This document shows, in pieces, positions 53,598 through 64,000 of a stretch of 64,000 bases of DNA (its first letter is position 1; each line of letters starts with the position of its first letter). Source of the stretch: Stakelama flava (lineage in GTDB: Bacteria; Pseudomonadota; Alphaproteobacteria; Sphingomonadales; Sphingomonadaceae); the NCBI RefSeq assembly GCF_019351405.1, contig NZ_JAHWZX010000009.1, positions 1 through 64,000 of the forward strand. The letters run 5' to 3'. The translations under genes and the position numbers were made by a program. The notes under the pieces are model-generated. The model saw nothing but the letters and a program-made list of their open reading frames with translations, was not told the origin of the DNA and searched no databases.

Positions 53598-55172
53598 TTA
53601 CAGACATGCCTCCAACAGCGCATGGTCGAACCCGTACTGCTTTGCTTTGTCCAGCGTATAGGGGCGAAGGCCCATCGAACGATATTCGCCGATAATCTTA
53701 CCGTCCGCGCTTTCGTCCATATATTCGAATTTGAACAGTTCCTGCGTCACGATCACCGGGCCTTCCATCCCGATGACCTCTGTCACGTTGGTGACGCGGC
53801 GCGATCCGTCGCGAAGGCGCTTCACCTGAATGATCAGGTCGACCGAGTCGGCGATCTGACGGCTGATCGCTTCCTTCGGCACCTTGATGTCGCTCATCAT
53901 CACCATATTCTCCATTCGCGCCAGGCATTCGCGCGGAGAGTTGGAGTGGAGCGTCGCCATCGATCCGTCATGGCCGGTATTCATCGCCGACAGCAGGTCG
54001 AAACATTCCGAGCCGCGGATTTCGCCCAGGATAATGCGATCCGGGCGCATACGAAGCGCGTTCTTCACCAGATCGCGGATCGTAATCTCGCCCTGCCCTT
54101 CCAGGTTGGGCGGCCGCGTTTCCAGCGGAAGCCAGTGCGGCTGTTGCAAACGAAGTTCGGCCGCGTCCTCGATGGTCAGCACGCGTTCGCCCGGATCGAT
54201 CATTTTCGACAGCGCGTTCAACATCGTCGTCTTGCCCGAACCGGTGCCGCCCGAAATGACGATGTTGAACCGGCTGGCTCCTGCGATTTTCAGCGCGGTC
54301 GCCATTTTCTGGTTCATCGACCCGCCATTCGCCATCATGTCCAGCGTGATCGGTTTGGCCGAAAATTTACGGATCGAAATTGCGGTGCCGCGCAGCGAGA
54401 GCGGTGGCACGATGACGTTAACGCGGCTGCCGTCCTTCAACCGGGCGTCGGCAAGCGGGGTGGTCTGATCGACCCGGCGGCCGACCGAGTTGCAGATTCG
54501 CTGCGCGATCTGGAACAGATGCTCTTCATCGCGGAACTGGATATTGGCGAGTTCCAGCTTTCCCTTGCGCTCGACATAGGTCTGGTCCGGCCCGTTGACC
54601 ATGATGTCGCTGATCGCGGTGTCGGCAAGCAATTCCTCAAGCGGCCCCAGTCCGAGCAGTTCGTCGACCAGCACCTTTTCCAGCGCGAACTGTTCCCGCC
54701 GGTTGAGCGTCAGTTTCAGTTCGGCCAGAACTTCGTGGATGATCGGGCGGAATTCCTCGGCCAGCTCGTCCTTTGACAGGGTCGCCGCCGCTTCCGGGTC
54801 GACGCGTTCAAGCAGGCGCGGCAGCACCTGTTCCTTGATCCGGTGGATAGAGCTTTCAAACCCCTCCACCCGGCTGTTTCCAGCCTCCCCCGTCGCTGCC
54901 TGCCGCTCGGCAAGGCGGGCGAGCGCGTCCTGACCCAGTCCCTGTATCGCCGGCTCGGGCGGGGGCGCGTCGGGACTGGGGCCCTCGTGCGTTTGCGAGG
55001 CTTCGGACGACGGTTTCAGCGAGTCGGGGATCGGGGGAAACTGCGATCCGCCCTCTGGTTCGTCGCGATCTTCGCGCCGTGCCGGCGAACCGCCCTGCAT
55101 CGGTTTCGCGACGCCAAAGGCCGGCCGATTGCCCATACTGCCTGGTCCGTTGCGTCGCCCGAATGCGCTCAT
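53598..55172 (-). CDS. cpaF: CpaF/TadA-type secretion ATPase
   Basis: A hexameric ATPase that powers Tad pilus assembly or type II-like secretion. The 524 residues have a proline-rich variable N-terminus (1-110), the N-terminal domain with ELLGLGPLEELLAD and DIMVNGPDQTYVERKGK, then Walker A in GGTGSGKTT, LTIEDAAELRLQQPHW, the Walker B region and ATLHSNSPRECLARME. It is full length, but no other tad or cpa gene (TadB/C, CpaE, pilin) is within the window. AGGG lies 5 bases before the ATG. Confidence 0.92.
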   Translation of the reverse strand: MSAFGRRNGPGSMGNRPAFGVAKPMQGGSPARREDRDEPEGGSQFPPIPDSLKPSSEASQTHEGPSPDAPPPEPAIQGLGQDALARLAERQAATGEAGNSRVEGFESSIHRIKEQVLPRLLERVDPEAAATLSKDELAEEFRPIIHEVLAELKLTLNRREQFALEKVLVDELLGLGPLEELLADTAISDIMVNGPDQTYVERKGKLELANIQFRDEEHLFQIAQRICNSVGRRVDQTTPLADARLKDGSRVNVIVPPLSLRGTAISIRKFSAKPITLDMMANGGSMNQKMATALKIAGASRFNIVISGGTGSGKTTMLNALSKMIDPGERVLTIEDAAELRLQQPHWLPLETRPPNLEGQGEITIRDLVKNALRMRPDRIILGEIRGSECFDLLSAMNTGHDGSMATLHSNSPRECLARMENMVMMSDIKVPKEAISRQIADSVDLIIQVKRLRDGSRRVTNVTEVIGMEGPVIVTQELFKFEYMDESADGKIIGEYRSMGLRPYTLDKAKQYGFDHALLEACL

Positions 55173-55265
55173 TGCTACCCTGTGCCGGAAATCGGTTGAA
55201 CCTGATTGAAATCGAGATAGGCGCGAAGGCTTTATAATTGCCTAACCATGGGGGCAGCACTTCTT

Positions 55266-56774
55266 TCAAAGATCGTTGCGTCGCCACATCAGCAGGTGTT
55301 CGTCTCTGGAATAATAGCGATGCGGCAATCGTGCGGCGAGGTGGTATCGCCCCTTCAGCAGCGCCGCCATCTCGCGCTCCATCGCCGGATTGCGATCGAT
55401 CCACGTCGAATTTTCCATGGTCAGTACGGTGCCCGGCCGCCGCGCCATCGCATGGCGCAGCGCCACGCCGGGATCGATGCCCAGCGCATGGGCTTCCCGC
55501 TTCGAACTGATATGCGCGGTGAACGCGAAGCGAGACACCAAGCAGGCATGGCTGAGATGGTAATAGGCCACCGGACCTTCATAGATGAACATGCATTCGC
55601 TTGGCGTATCGGCGGGAAGCGCCGTCATTACCGCGTGCGCAGCGGCCCGGTCGGCTGCGGCGGTGCGCGGCATGAAAACAAGCGCATGCGCTGCCGGCCA
55701 GAGCATGGCGAGTGCGAAAACCAGTGGGCCGAACTGCCGTAGCGCGAAGGCGCGCGCAACCAAAGGCGTGCAGGCGAGCAGCAAGGGCAGGGCGTAGTGC
55801 GGGAAATAGCCGCCGATCGCGAAGAAATCCGCCACTGCGAGCATAGCCCAGAGCAGCACGAAGCCGAGGTCCTGCGGCCACCGTGAAAAGCGCGTGGTAG
55901 CGGCCCATAGTCCCAGCAGCGAGAGCAATCCCACAGGTGCGGTCAGCACAATCGTGCTTTTCAGCATTTCCATTGCTGCGGCATCCCGCGGCGCGCCCTT
56001 GGCGAGTACCGAGAGGATATTGGCCTGCCACCAGGCGTCGAAATGGCCCATCACCGCATAGCCCGCCATCGCCGCAAGGCTGGGTGTGGCGCCGGTCAGC
56101 ATCAGGGGCAGAGCGATACGCGCCGCGTTGCCGGGGCCACAGCTTCGCCACGTCCGCCATAGCAGCCACAAGCCGAACGCCACCCCCTGAAATACAGCGC
56201 TCGTCTTAATCTGGATAGCCACGCCGGCCAGCAGCATCGCTGTAAGCGAGAGAAGAAGGTTGGGCGGCGCATCCCGTTCGACCGTTGCGCGCAGCGTACA
56301 CAGCGCAGCAATTGCGATGAGAAGGTTATAGAATAAAGGCGACTGTGCCGTATCGCCCCATAATTCGTTCAGTCCGGCGAGATAGAATATTCCTGCCATA
56401 GTCGCAGGCACCCAGCCTACATTGCGGCGGGCGATCAATGCGATGATCCATGCAGTCGCGAGCGCGGCGATCGCCGCCATCAGGTTCGCGGCGAGGACCC
56501 CGTTTCCCGGCAAGGCGGCAATTCCAGCGAATAGAATGAATAGCCCGACCGGCTTGCGATCCCAAAGGTCGAGATAGGGAAGCGCGCCGTGCCACATGCG
56601 CTCGCCCACCAGCAGGTAGAATTGCTCATCAAGTCCAGCGATCGGGTTCTGCAACTGGGCGAAACGCAGGAGCAGCGTCGCGATGCCAAGCGTCGCGAAA
56701 GCGCTTGTGGCCGGGTTGATCGTCAGTCGGTGGCTTGCCCGCGATACCGGGTAGCGCGACAACGCCCTGTCCAT
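55266..56774 (-). CDS. GT-C type membrane glycosyltransferase (ArnT/PMT-like)
   Basis: A 502-residue membrane protein with about ten helices in the first 420 residues and a soluble C-terminal end. The first periplasmic loop has the acidic motif of GT-C enzymes (NPIAGLDEQFYLLVGERM, then LDLWDRKPVGLF), as in dolichyl/undecaprenyl-phosphate-mannose or aminoarabinose transferases. The likely donor is an undecaprenyl-phosphate sugar and the acceptor a lipid, glycan or protein (inference). I start at the ATG at 56774, with GGAAGGA 4 bases upstream; an ATG at 56789 has no such site. Confidence 0.75.
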   Translation of the reverse strand: MDRALSRYPVSRASHRLTINPATSAFATLGIATLLLRFAQLQNPIAGLDEQFYLLVGERMWHGALPYLDLWDRKPVGLFILFAGIAALPGNGVLAANLMAAIAALATAWIIALIARRNVGWVPATMAGIFYLAGLNELWGDTAQSPLFYNLLIAIAALCTLRATVERDAPPNLLLSLTAMLLAGVAIQIKTSAVFQGVAFGLWLLWRTWRSCGPGNAARIALPLMLTGATPSLAAMAGYAVMGHFDAWWQANILSVLAKGAPRDAAAMEMLKSTIVLTAPVGLLSLLGLWAATTRFSRWPQDLGFVLLWAMLAVADFFAIGGYFPHYALPLLLACTPLVARAFALRQFGPLVFALAMLWPAAHALVFMPRTAAADRAAAHAVMTALPADTPSECMFIYEGPVAYYHLSHACLVSRFAFTAHISSKREAHALGIDPGVALRHAMARRPGTVLTMENSTWIDRNPAMEREMAALLKGRYHLAARLPHRYYSRDEHLLMWRRNDL

Positions 56775-56864
56775 CGTTCCTTCCCCCATGATCGGAGCGA
56801 AGGCTAGTGCGCTTTGGTTAACAGCTATGAAACAGACCCGGCGCAGCCGCCTGTTGGCAGCGTG

Positions 56865-57119
56865 TTACTCCGCCTTTTCGGCAAGGACCGTCAGGCCCTT
56901 CTCGTTCACCTCGGCGAAGCCGCCTTCGATCCGGATGAGTTCGGGCTGGCCGCGTTCTTCGGCATAGATCGCCAGATTGCCGTCGCGCACCGTCGCCATG
57001 AACGGCGCATGGCCCGCCAGCACGCCGAAATCGCCCTCCGCGCCGGGAACGACGACCTGATAGACCTCGCTCGAACGGACGAGCTTTTCGGGGGTTACGA
57101 GTTCGAAATGCAGTGCCAT
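56865..57119 (-). CDS. atpC: ATP synthase F1 epsilon subunit
   Basis: The inhibitory/central-stalk subunit of ATP synthase. The 84 residues cover only the N-terminal beta-sandwich ([38 protein letters not shown]...VLAEKAE); the C-terminal helical hairpin is missing, as in several alphaproteobacteria with short epsilon subunits, so inhibition by epsilon would be weak. The ATG at 57119 has GGGGAG about 12 bases upstream, at the edge of the family B repeat. It is last in the atpHAGDC operon. Confidence 0.94.
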   Translation of the reverse strand: MALHFELVTPEKLVRSSEVYQVVVPGAEGDFGVLAGHAPFMATVRDGNLAIYAEERGQPELIRIEGGFAEVNEKGLTVLAEKAE

Positions 57120-57131
57120 TTTGCTTTCTCA

Positions 57132-57220
57132 CTCCCCTCCCGCTTGCGGGAGGGGTGGGGCCTGTCAGGAGGGGAGCCAGCGGCATTCCCTCCGCTAACC
57201 CCTCCCGCGGGCGGGAGGGG
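57132..57220. repeat. Two-hairpin repeat, family B, between atpD and atpC
   Basis: CCCCTCCCGC-TTGCGGGAGGGG (57134-57155) and CCCCTCCCGC-GGGCGGGAGGGG (57199-57220) are two near-perfect hairpins in the gap between atpD and atpC. Read on the minus strand, the copy has the same orientation toward the atpC start as the copies at 42257-42364 and 43426-43525 have toward metH1 and metH2. Confidence 0.9.
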
Positions 57221-57227
57221 AACCGGA

Positions 57228-58721
<1,494 letters not shown>

Positions 58722-58730
58722 TTATTCGTC

Positions 58731-58787
58731 GCCCCGGCGAATACCGGGGCCGCTTCTATTTGTGTTTTCCCGGTTATTCCGGGAAAA
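58731..58787. repeat. Two hairpins between atpG and atpD
   Basis: GCCCCGG-CGAATA-CCGGGGC (58731-58750) and TTTTCCCGG-TTATT-CCGGGAAAA (58765-58787) are two perfect stems of 7 and 9 bases in the 96-base gap. They differ from families A, B and C. On the coding strand neither is followed by a T-run, so they probably affect mRNA stability and not termination. Confidence 0.75.
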
Positions 58788-58796
58788 GCACGGGGT

Positions 58797-59675
58797 TTAC
58801 AGCGCCTCGGCGCCCGAAATAATTTCCACCAACTCGGTGGTGATCGCTGCCTGGCGCTTGCGGTTATATTCGATGTTGAGCCGCTTGATCAGGTCGCCCG
58901 CATTGCGCGTTGCATTGTCCATCGCGGTCATCTTCGAACCCTGTTCGGACGCGGCGTTTTCGCGCATCGCGCGGAACAGCTGAACCGCGACATTGCGCGG
59001 AAGCAGGTCGGCGAGGATCGCCTCTTCATCCGGCTCATATTCGATCGCGGCGGCGCCTTCCTGGCGCGGCGCGTCGTCGGGCACCTTCACCGGGATGATC
59101 TGCTGCTGCGTAGGGTCCTGTGCCAGCACCGATTTGAAGTGCGAATAGAACAGATGCGCGACGTCGAATTCGCCCGCTTCATAGCGCGCGATCAGGTCCT
59201 CGGCCCAAGCATGCGCGTCGGCGAAGCTCAGCTTGCCAAGATCGCCCGGCTCGATCGATTCGACCACCTGGCCGCGATACAGCCGGTTCAGCACCGCGCG
59301 GCCCTTCTTGCCGATGGTATAGAATTTGACCGTCTTGCCCTGTTTGATCAGCGAATCCGCCTGACGCCGCGCAAGCCGCGCGATGTTCGCGTTGAATGCG
59401 CCCGCCAGTCCCTTGTCGCTGGTCGCGACGACGAACAGGTGCACCTTGTCCTCGCCCGTACCGGTTAGCAGCTTGGGCGTGGTCGAGCTGATCGTTACCT
59501 TCGATGCGAGCGACGCGACCACTTTTTCCAGCCGTTCGGCATAGGGGCGGCCAGCCTCGGCGGCGTTCTGCGCGCGCTTCAGCTTTGCCGCGGCGACCAT
59601 CTGCATCGCCTTGGTGATCTTCTGCGTCGACTTCACCGAGTCGATGCGACCTTTAAGAGCCTTTAAAGAGGCCAT
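58797..59675 (-). CDS. atpG: ATP synthase F1 gamma subunit
   Basis: The rotating central shaft of F1. The 292 residues begin with the conserved MASLKALKGRIDSVKSTQKITKAM, have SDKGLAGAFNANI in the middle and end with the C-terminal helix DNATRNAGDLIKRLNIEYNRKRQAAITTE, which sits inside the alpha-beta ring. It is separated from atpA by 110 bases that hold a REP-like palindrome. Confidence 0.97.
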   Translation of the reverse strand: MASLKALKGRIDSVKSTQKITKAMQMVAAAKLKRAQNAAEAGRPYAERLEKVVASLASKVTISSTTPKLLTGTGEDKVHLFVVATSDKGLAGAFNANIARLARRQADSLIKQGKTVKFYTIGKKGRAVLNRLYRGQVVESIEPGDLGKLSFADAHAWAEDLIARYEAGEFDVAHLFYSHFKSVLAQDPTQQQIIPVKVPDDAPRQEGAAAIEYEPDEEAILADLLPRNVAVQLFRAMRENAASEQGSKMTAMDNATRNAGDLIKRLNIEYNRKRQAAITTELVEIISGAEAL

Positions 59676-59690
59676 TCCTACCTATCACCT

Positions 59691-59773
59691 CCGTTTGGGC
59701 TGAGCCTGTCGAAGCCCTGTTCCTCTTTCCTCCGGGGAAAAAGACCAACCCTCGACAAACTCAGGGCCAACGG
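59691..59773. repeat. REP-like palindrome, family A, between atpA and atpG
   Basis: CCGTTTGGGCTGAGCCTGTC with GAAGCCC (59691-59717) faces CCCTCGACAAACTCAGGGCC and AACGG (59749-59773). The arms match the element at 14452-14538. It occupies most of the gap between atpA and atpG. Confidence 0.8.
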
Positions 59774-59785
59774 TTTCACCAGTCG

Positions 59786-61884
<2,099 letters not shown>

Positions 61885-62102
61885 GCGTCGAGGTTCCTCT
61901 TTGGAAAAACTTGGTTCCCATACGAAAAAAGGGCGGCAAAGCACGCCCTCCCATGGGTAACCGGCTGCTAGCATCGGCCGCGCGACAGTGCAAGCCACGC
62001 GAATTAGGTAGAGGCGCATCGGCGATGACTTCGCGCCGACGTACAGTTTGAACGCAATAGCCGGGATGCGGGCGACGGCGATCGCGCGTATACGCAACGG
62101 CG

Positions 62103-63155
62103 ATGGAACCGCCTTTCGCCCTAGACGACCCGCATGGACGCGACGCCGCATGGACGGCGTTCGCGATGCGCGATCGAAGCGCCGACGGCCATGTTGTCAT
62201 CGCGGTCGCGACTACCGGTGTATATTGCAAGCCAAGCTGCCCGGCGCGGCGGCCGAGGCGGGAGAATGTCGAATTTTTCGCGGATTGCCCGGCGGCGCGT
62301 GATGCGGGATATCGCGCCTGCCTGCGCTGTCATCCGGATAAGGTGGCGCGCGATCGCATCGCCGTGGCCCGCGCGATTATGCTGATACAAGAGCAGGCCG
62401 AGCGGATGCCGCTCGACGCGCTGGCGCGTGCCGTCGGCTATGCACCACACCATTTCCAGCGGCTGTTCAAGGCGGCGACCGGCGTGTCCCCCGCCGCCTA
62501 TGCCCGCGCATTGCAGGCAACCTGCGCTGCCGATGCGCTGACGAAGGAGAGTAGCGTGACCGATGCGATTTACGAAGCCGGCTATTCCGGTCCCGGCCGT
62601 TTCTATGAAAACAACAAGGACCGGCTCGGCATGACGCCCGGCGCATGGAAGCGCGGCGGGGAGGGGGTGACGATCCGCTGGGTCGTCGCCGACACCAGTC
62701 TGGGCAAGCTGTTGGTCGCGGCGACCGACAAGGGGTTGTGCCGCGTGTCGTTCGACGAGGATTCGATTGCGCTCGCCCGCCGCTTCCCCAATGCCGAAAT
62801 TGTCCCCGGCGGCAGTGCGCTCGCCGATCTCGCCGCAAAGGTCGTGGCGGAGGTGGAAACACCCGGCCGCCATACCGATCTGCCGCTCGACGTGCAGGGC
62901 ACGGCATTTCAGGAAGCGGTGTGGCAGGCGCTTCGCCGCATTCCGGCGGGGGAGACGCGAAGTTATGCGCAACTCGCCGCCGCGATCGGCAAACCCGGCG
63001 CGGTGCGCGCGGCGGGGAGTGCCTGCGGCGCAAACCATGTCGCGGTCCTCATCCCCTGTCACCGCGTCCAGCGCGGCGACGGGAGCATGGGCGGCTATGC
63101 CTATGGCGTGACGCGCAAGCGCGCGCTGCGCAAGCGCGAAGGCGTGGAGGAGTAG
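62103..63155 (+). CDS. ada: Ada bifunctional DNA alkylation repair protein and regulator
   Basis: Repairs O6-methylguanine and methylphosphotriesters and activates the adaptive response. The 350 residues hold the N-terminal zinc domain with C42, C46, C73 and C76 (GVYCKPSC, CLRC), an AraC-type helix-turn-helix (about 85-180, VGYAPHHFQRLFKAATG), and the methyltransferase domain with the acceptor C319 in IPCHRVQ. All functional residues are present, so it should be active. It diverges from atpH and converges with an esterase gene. Confidence 0.95.
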   Translation: MEPPFALDDPHGRDAAWTAFAMRDRSADGHVVIAVATTGVYCKPSCPARRPRRENVEFFADCPAARDAGYRACLRCHPDKVARDRIAVARAIMLIQEQAERMPLDALARAVGYAPHHFQRLFKAATGVSPAAYARALQATCAADALTKESSVTDAIYEAGYSGPGRFYENNKDRLGMTPGAWKRGGEGVTIRWVVADTSLGKLLVAATDKGLCRVSFDEDSIALARRFPNAEIVPGGSALADLAAKVVAEVETPGRHTDLPLDVQGTAFQEAVWQALRRIPAGETRSYAQLAAAIGKPGAVRAAGSACGANHVAVLIPCHRVQRGDGSMGGYAYGVTRKRALRKREGVEE

Positions 63156-63173
63156 CCCCCGGCAGAGCGGGGG
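63156..63173. terminator. Possible hairpin between ada and the esterase gene
   Basis: CCCCCG-GCAGAG-CGGGGG is a perfect 6-base stem directly after the ada stop codon and 23 bases from the converging stop of the esterase gene. There is no adjacent T-run, so it may be a weak or factor-assisted terminator. Confidence 0.35.
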
Positions 63174-63195
63174 GAAGAAGGGCCGTCCTTTTCCC

Positions 63196-64000
63196 TTATT
63201 GCGCCCCGGACTGCCAGTGATTTCCTGGCCGCGCGACGTCGTACATTTCCTTGCCGATCACCTTCATCAGGCCGTAGCGGTCGTCCCCTACCTGAAACAG
63301 GTCGAAATGGGTGCGCCCCGGAATGAAGCGGAATTGCGAGGTATCGCCGAGGTCGGTCAGCACCTTTTGCAGTCGGTGCGCCGGGCCGTCGAGATAGAAG
63401 GTGTCCGCCGTGCCGACGATCAGGTGCAGCTTGCCTTTCAGGTCGGGGCGAAGCGTGTTCCAGTCGCGCTTCACGATATGCGCGACGTCGTAATTATCGA
63501 TCCAATATTGCGCGATCCTGGGATCGACATCGCCGGTCGCGCGGTCGAAAACGGGGCAGGGCCGTCCATCGGGGCATCGCGGCGAGAACACCCATTCGAA
63601 GCTGGCGAACTGCCCGCCATAGCCGCCCAGCGCCTGTTCCAGCGTGGCGAATTCCCGCGTCGTCGCGATCACCTTTCCCTTATCGCGGATCAGCGGCAGC
63701 GGCTTGCCGTCGGGGCCATGATAGAAATTGGCGTTGTCGGCATACAGATTCACATTGGTGAAATCGTGAAAGTCGCTCGGATCGGGGGATGTGGGCCAGT
63801 TGCCGCCGAAAATCTTCGGCCATTTGACCTGCAGCCACAGCGTCGACCAGCCGCCCGAACTATGCCCGGTCAGGAACCGTCCCGTCGATTTCGCATCCAT
63901 GCGATATTGCCGTTCGAGCGCCGGGATCAGTTCGGTGACGAGCGCGGTGCCCCATGGCCCATTATTCTTCGAATCGGCGAATTCATGCGTGCCGGTGGCG
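63196..64000 (-). CDS. Esterase-type alpha/beta hydrolase (N-terminus beyond window)
   Basis: The frame is open to the right edge of the window, giving about 268 residues of the C-terminal part. GHSSGGWSTLWLQVKWP holds the nucleophile serine, the strand-turn-helix expected of the esterase D/feruloyl esterase-like family, and FRFIPGRTHFDLF near the C-terminus the catalytic histidine. The upstream part reads THEFADSKNNGPWGTALVTE, a pattern known from this family (NGPWG..L..EL). The signal peptide and start lie outside the window. The substrate is unknown. Confidence 0.8.
   Translation of the reverse strand, partial: ATGTHEFADSKNNGPWGTALVTELIPALERQYRMDAKSTGRFLTGHSSGGWSTLWLQVKWPKIFGGNWPTSPDPSDFHDFTNVNLYADNANFYHGPDGKPLPLIRDKGKVIATTREFATLEQALGGYGGQFASFEWVFSPRCPDGRPCPVFDRATGDVDPRIAQYWIDNYDVAHIVKRDWNTLRPDLKGKLHLIVGTADTFYLDGPAHRLQKVLTDLGDTSQFRFIPGRTHFDLFQVGDDRYGLMKVIGKEMYDVARPGNHWQSGAQ

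Overview
The window looks like chromosomal DNA of a sphingomonad (Alphaproteobacteria, order Sphingomonadales). The clues are high GC content, dense gene packing, the F1 ATPase order atpHAGDC without F0 genes, a suf operon headed by an Rrf2 regulator and ending in sufT-sufA, a methionine synthase split into two genes, a PhaR-controlled polyhydroxyalkanoate (PHA) locus, and several families of short intergenic palindromes typical of this group. The genus cannot be fixed from the sequence alone. No rRNA, tRNA, CRISPR array, prophage or replication origin was recognised. The only insertion-sequence trace is a transposase end at bases 1-225.

Layout. 457-5236: aconitase, a DUF2147 protein, methylthioadenosine phosphorylase (minus strand) and Cu/Zn superoxide dismutase. 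5315-13907 (all minus strand): XpaC-like and TelA-like proteins, TrmJ, an Asp/Asn beta-hydroxylase-family enzyme, a long-chain acyl-CoA ligase, gamma-glutamyltransferase and PyrD. 14046-20678: Rrf2 regulator, sufB, an exported protein of unknown function, sufC, sufD, sufS, sufT, sufA and a small membrane protein. With gaps of only 2-8 bases this runs on into a flippase, a CDP-alcohol phosphotransferase and a HIT protein. Further lipid or headgroup genes follow to 27863: a LicC-like nucleotidyltransferase on the opposite strand, a DUF2141 protein, a diacylglycerol-kinase-family protein, a nucleotidyltransferase-like protein and a MobA-like nucleotidyltransferase.

27838-38692: mutS, malic enzyme, an acyl-CoA dehydrogenase with a short-chain dehydrogenase, isocitrate lyase with a 58-residue companion, and the divergent RamB/ScfR-type regulator. 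38736-46228: aldo/keto reductase, two lipoproteins, then a methionine-cycle block (ArsR-methyltransferase fusion, metF, split metH). 46239-53407: ArsP-type permease, GNAT acetyltransferase, alanine racemase, the PHA locus (phaA, a PhaC-like hydrolase, phaR), a small membrane protein and a retropepsin-PDZ protein. 53598-64000: CpaF ATPase, a GT-C membrane glycosyltransferase, atpHAGDC, Ada and a truncated esterase.

Together the genes describe an aerobic heterotroph with a TCA cycle and glyoxylate shunt (acnA, aceA, maeB), fatty-acid and PHA turnover, SUF iron-sulfur assembly, cobalamin-dependent methionine synthesis, and envelope lipid synthesis. The most promising little-described system is the gene set at 20681-27863, which has the parts needed to activate a small alcohol with a nucleotide, phosphorylate a lipid, join the two and flip the product. 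By memory it resembles the anionic sphingolipid genes of Caulobacter. Also notable are intergenic palindromes that appear to supply the ribosome binding sites of metH1, metH2 and atpC, and hairpins in every gap of the atpA-atpG-atpD-atpC part of the ATPase operon.
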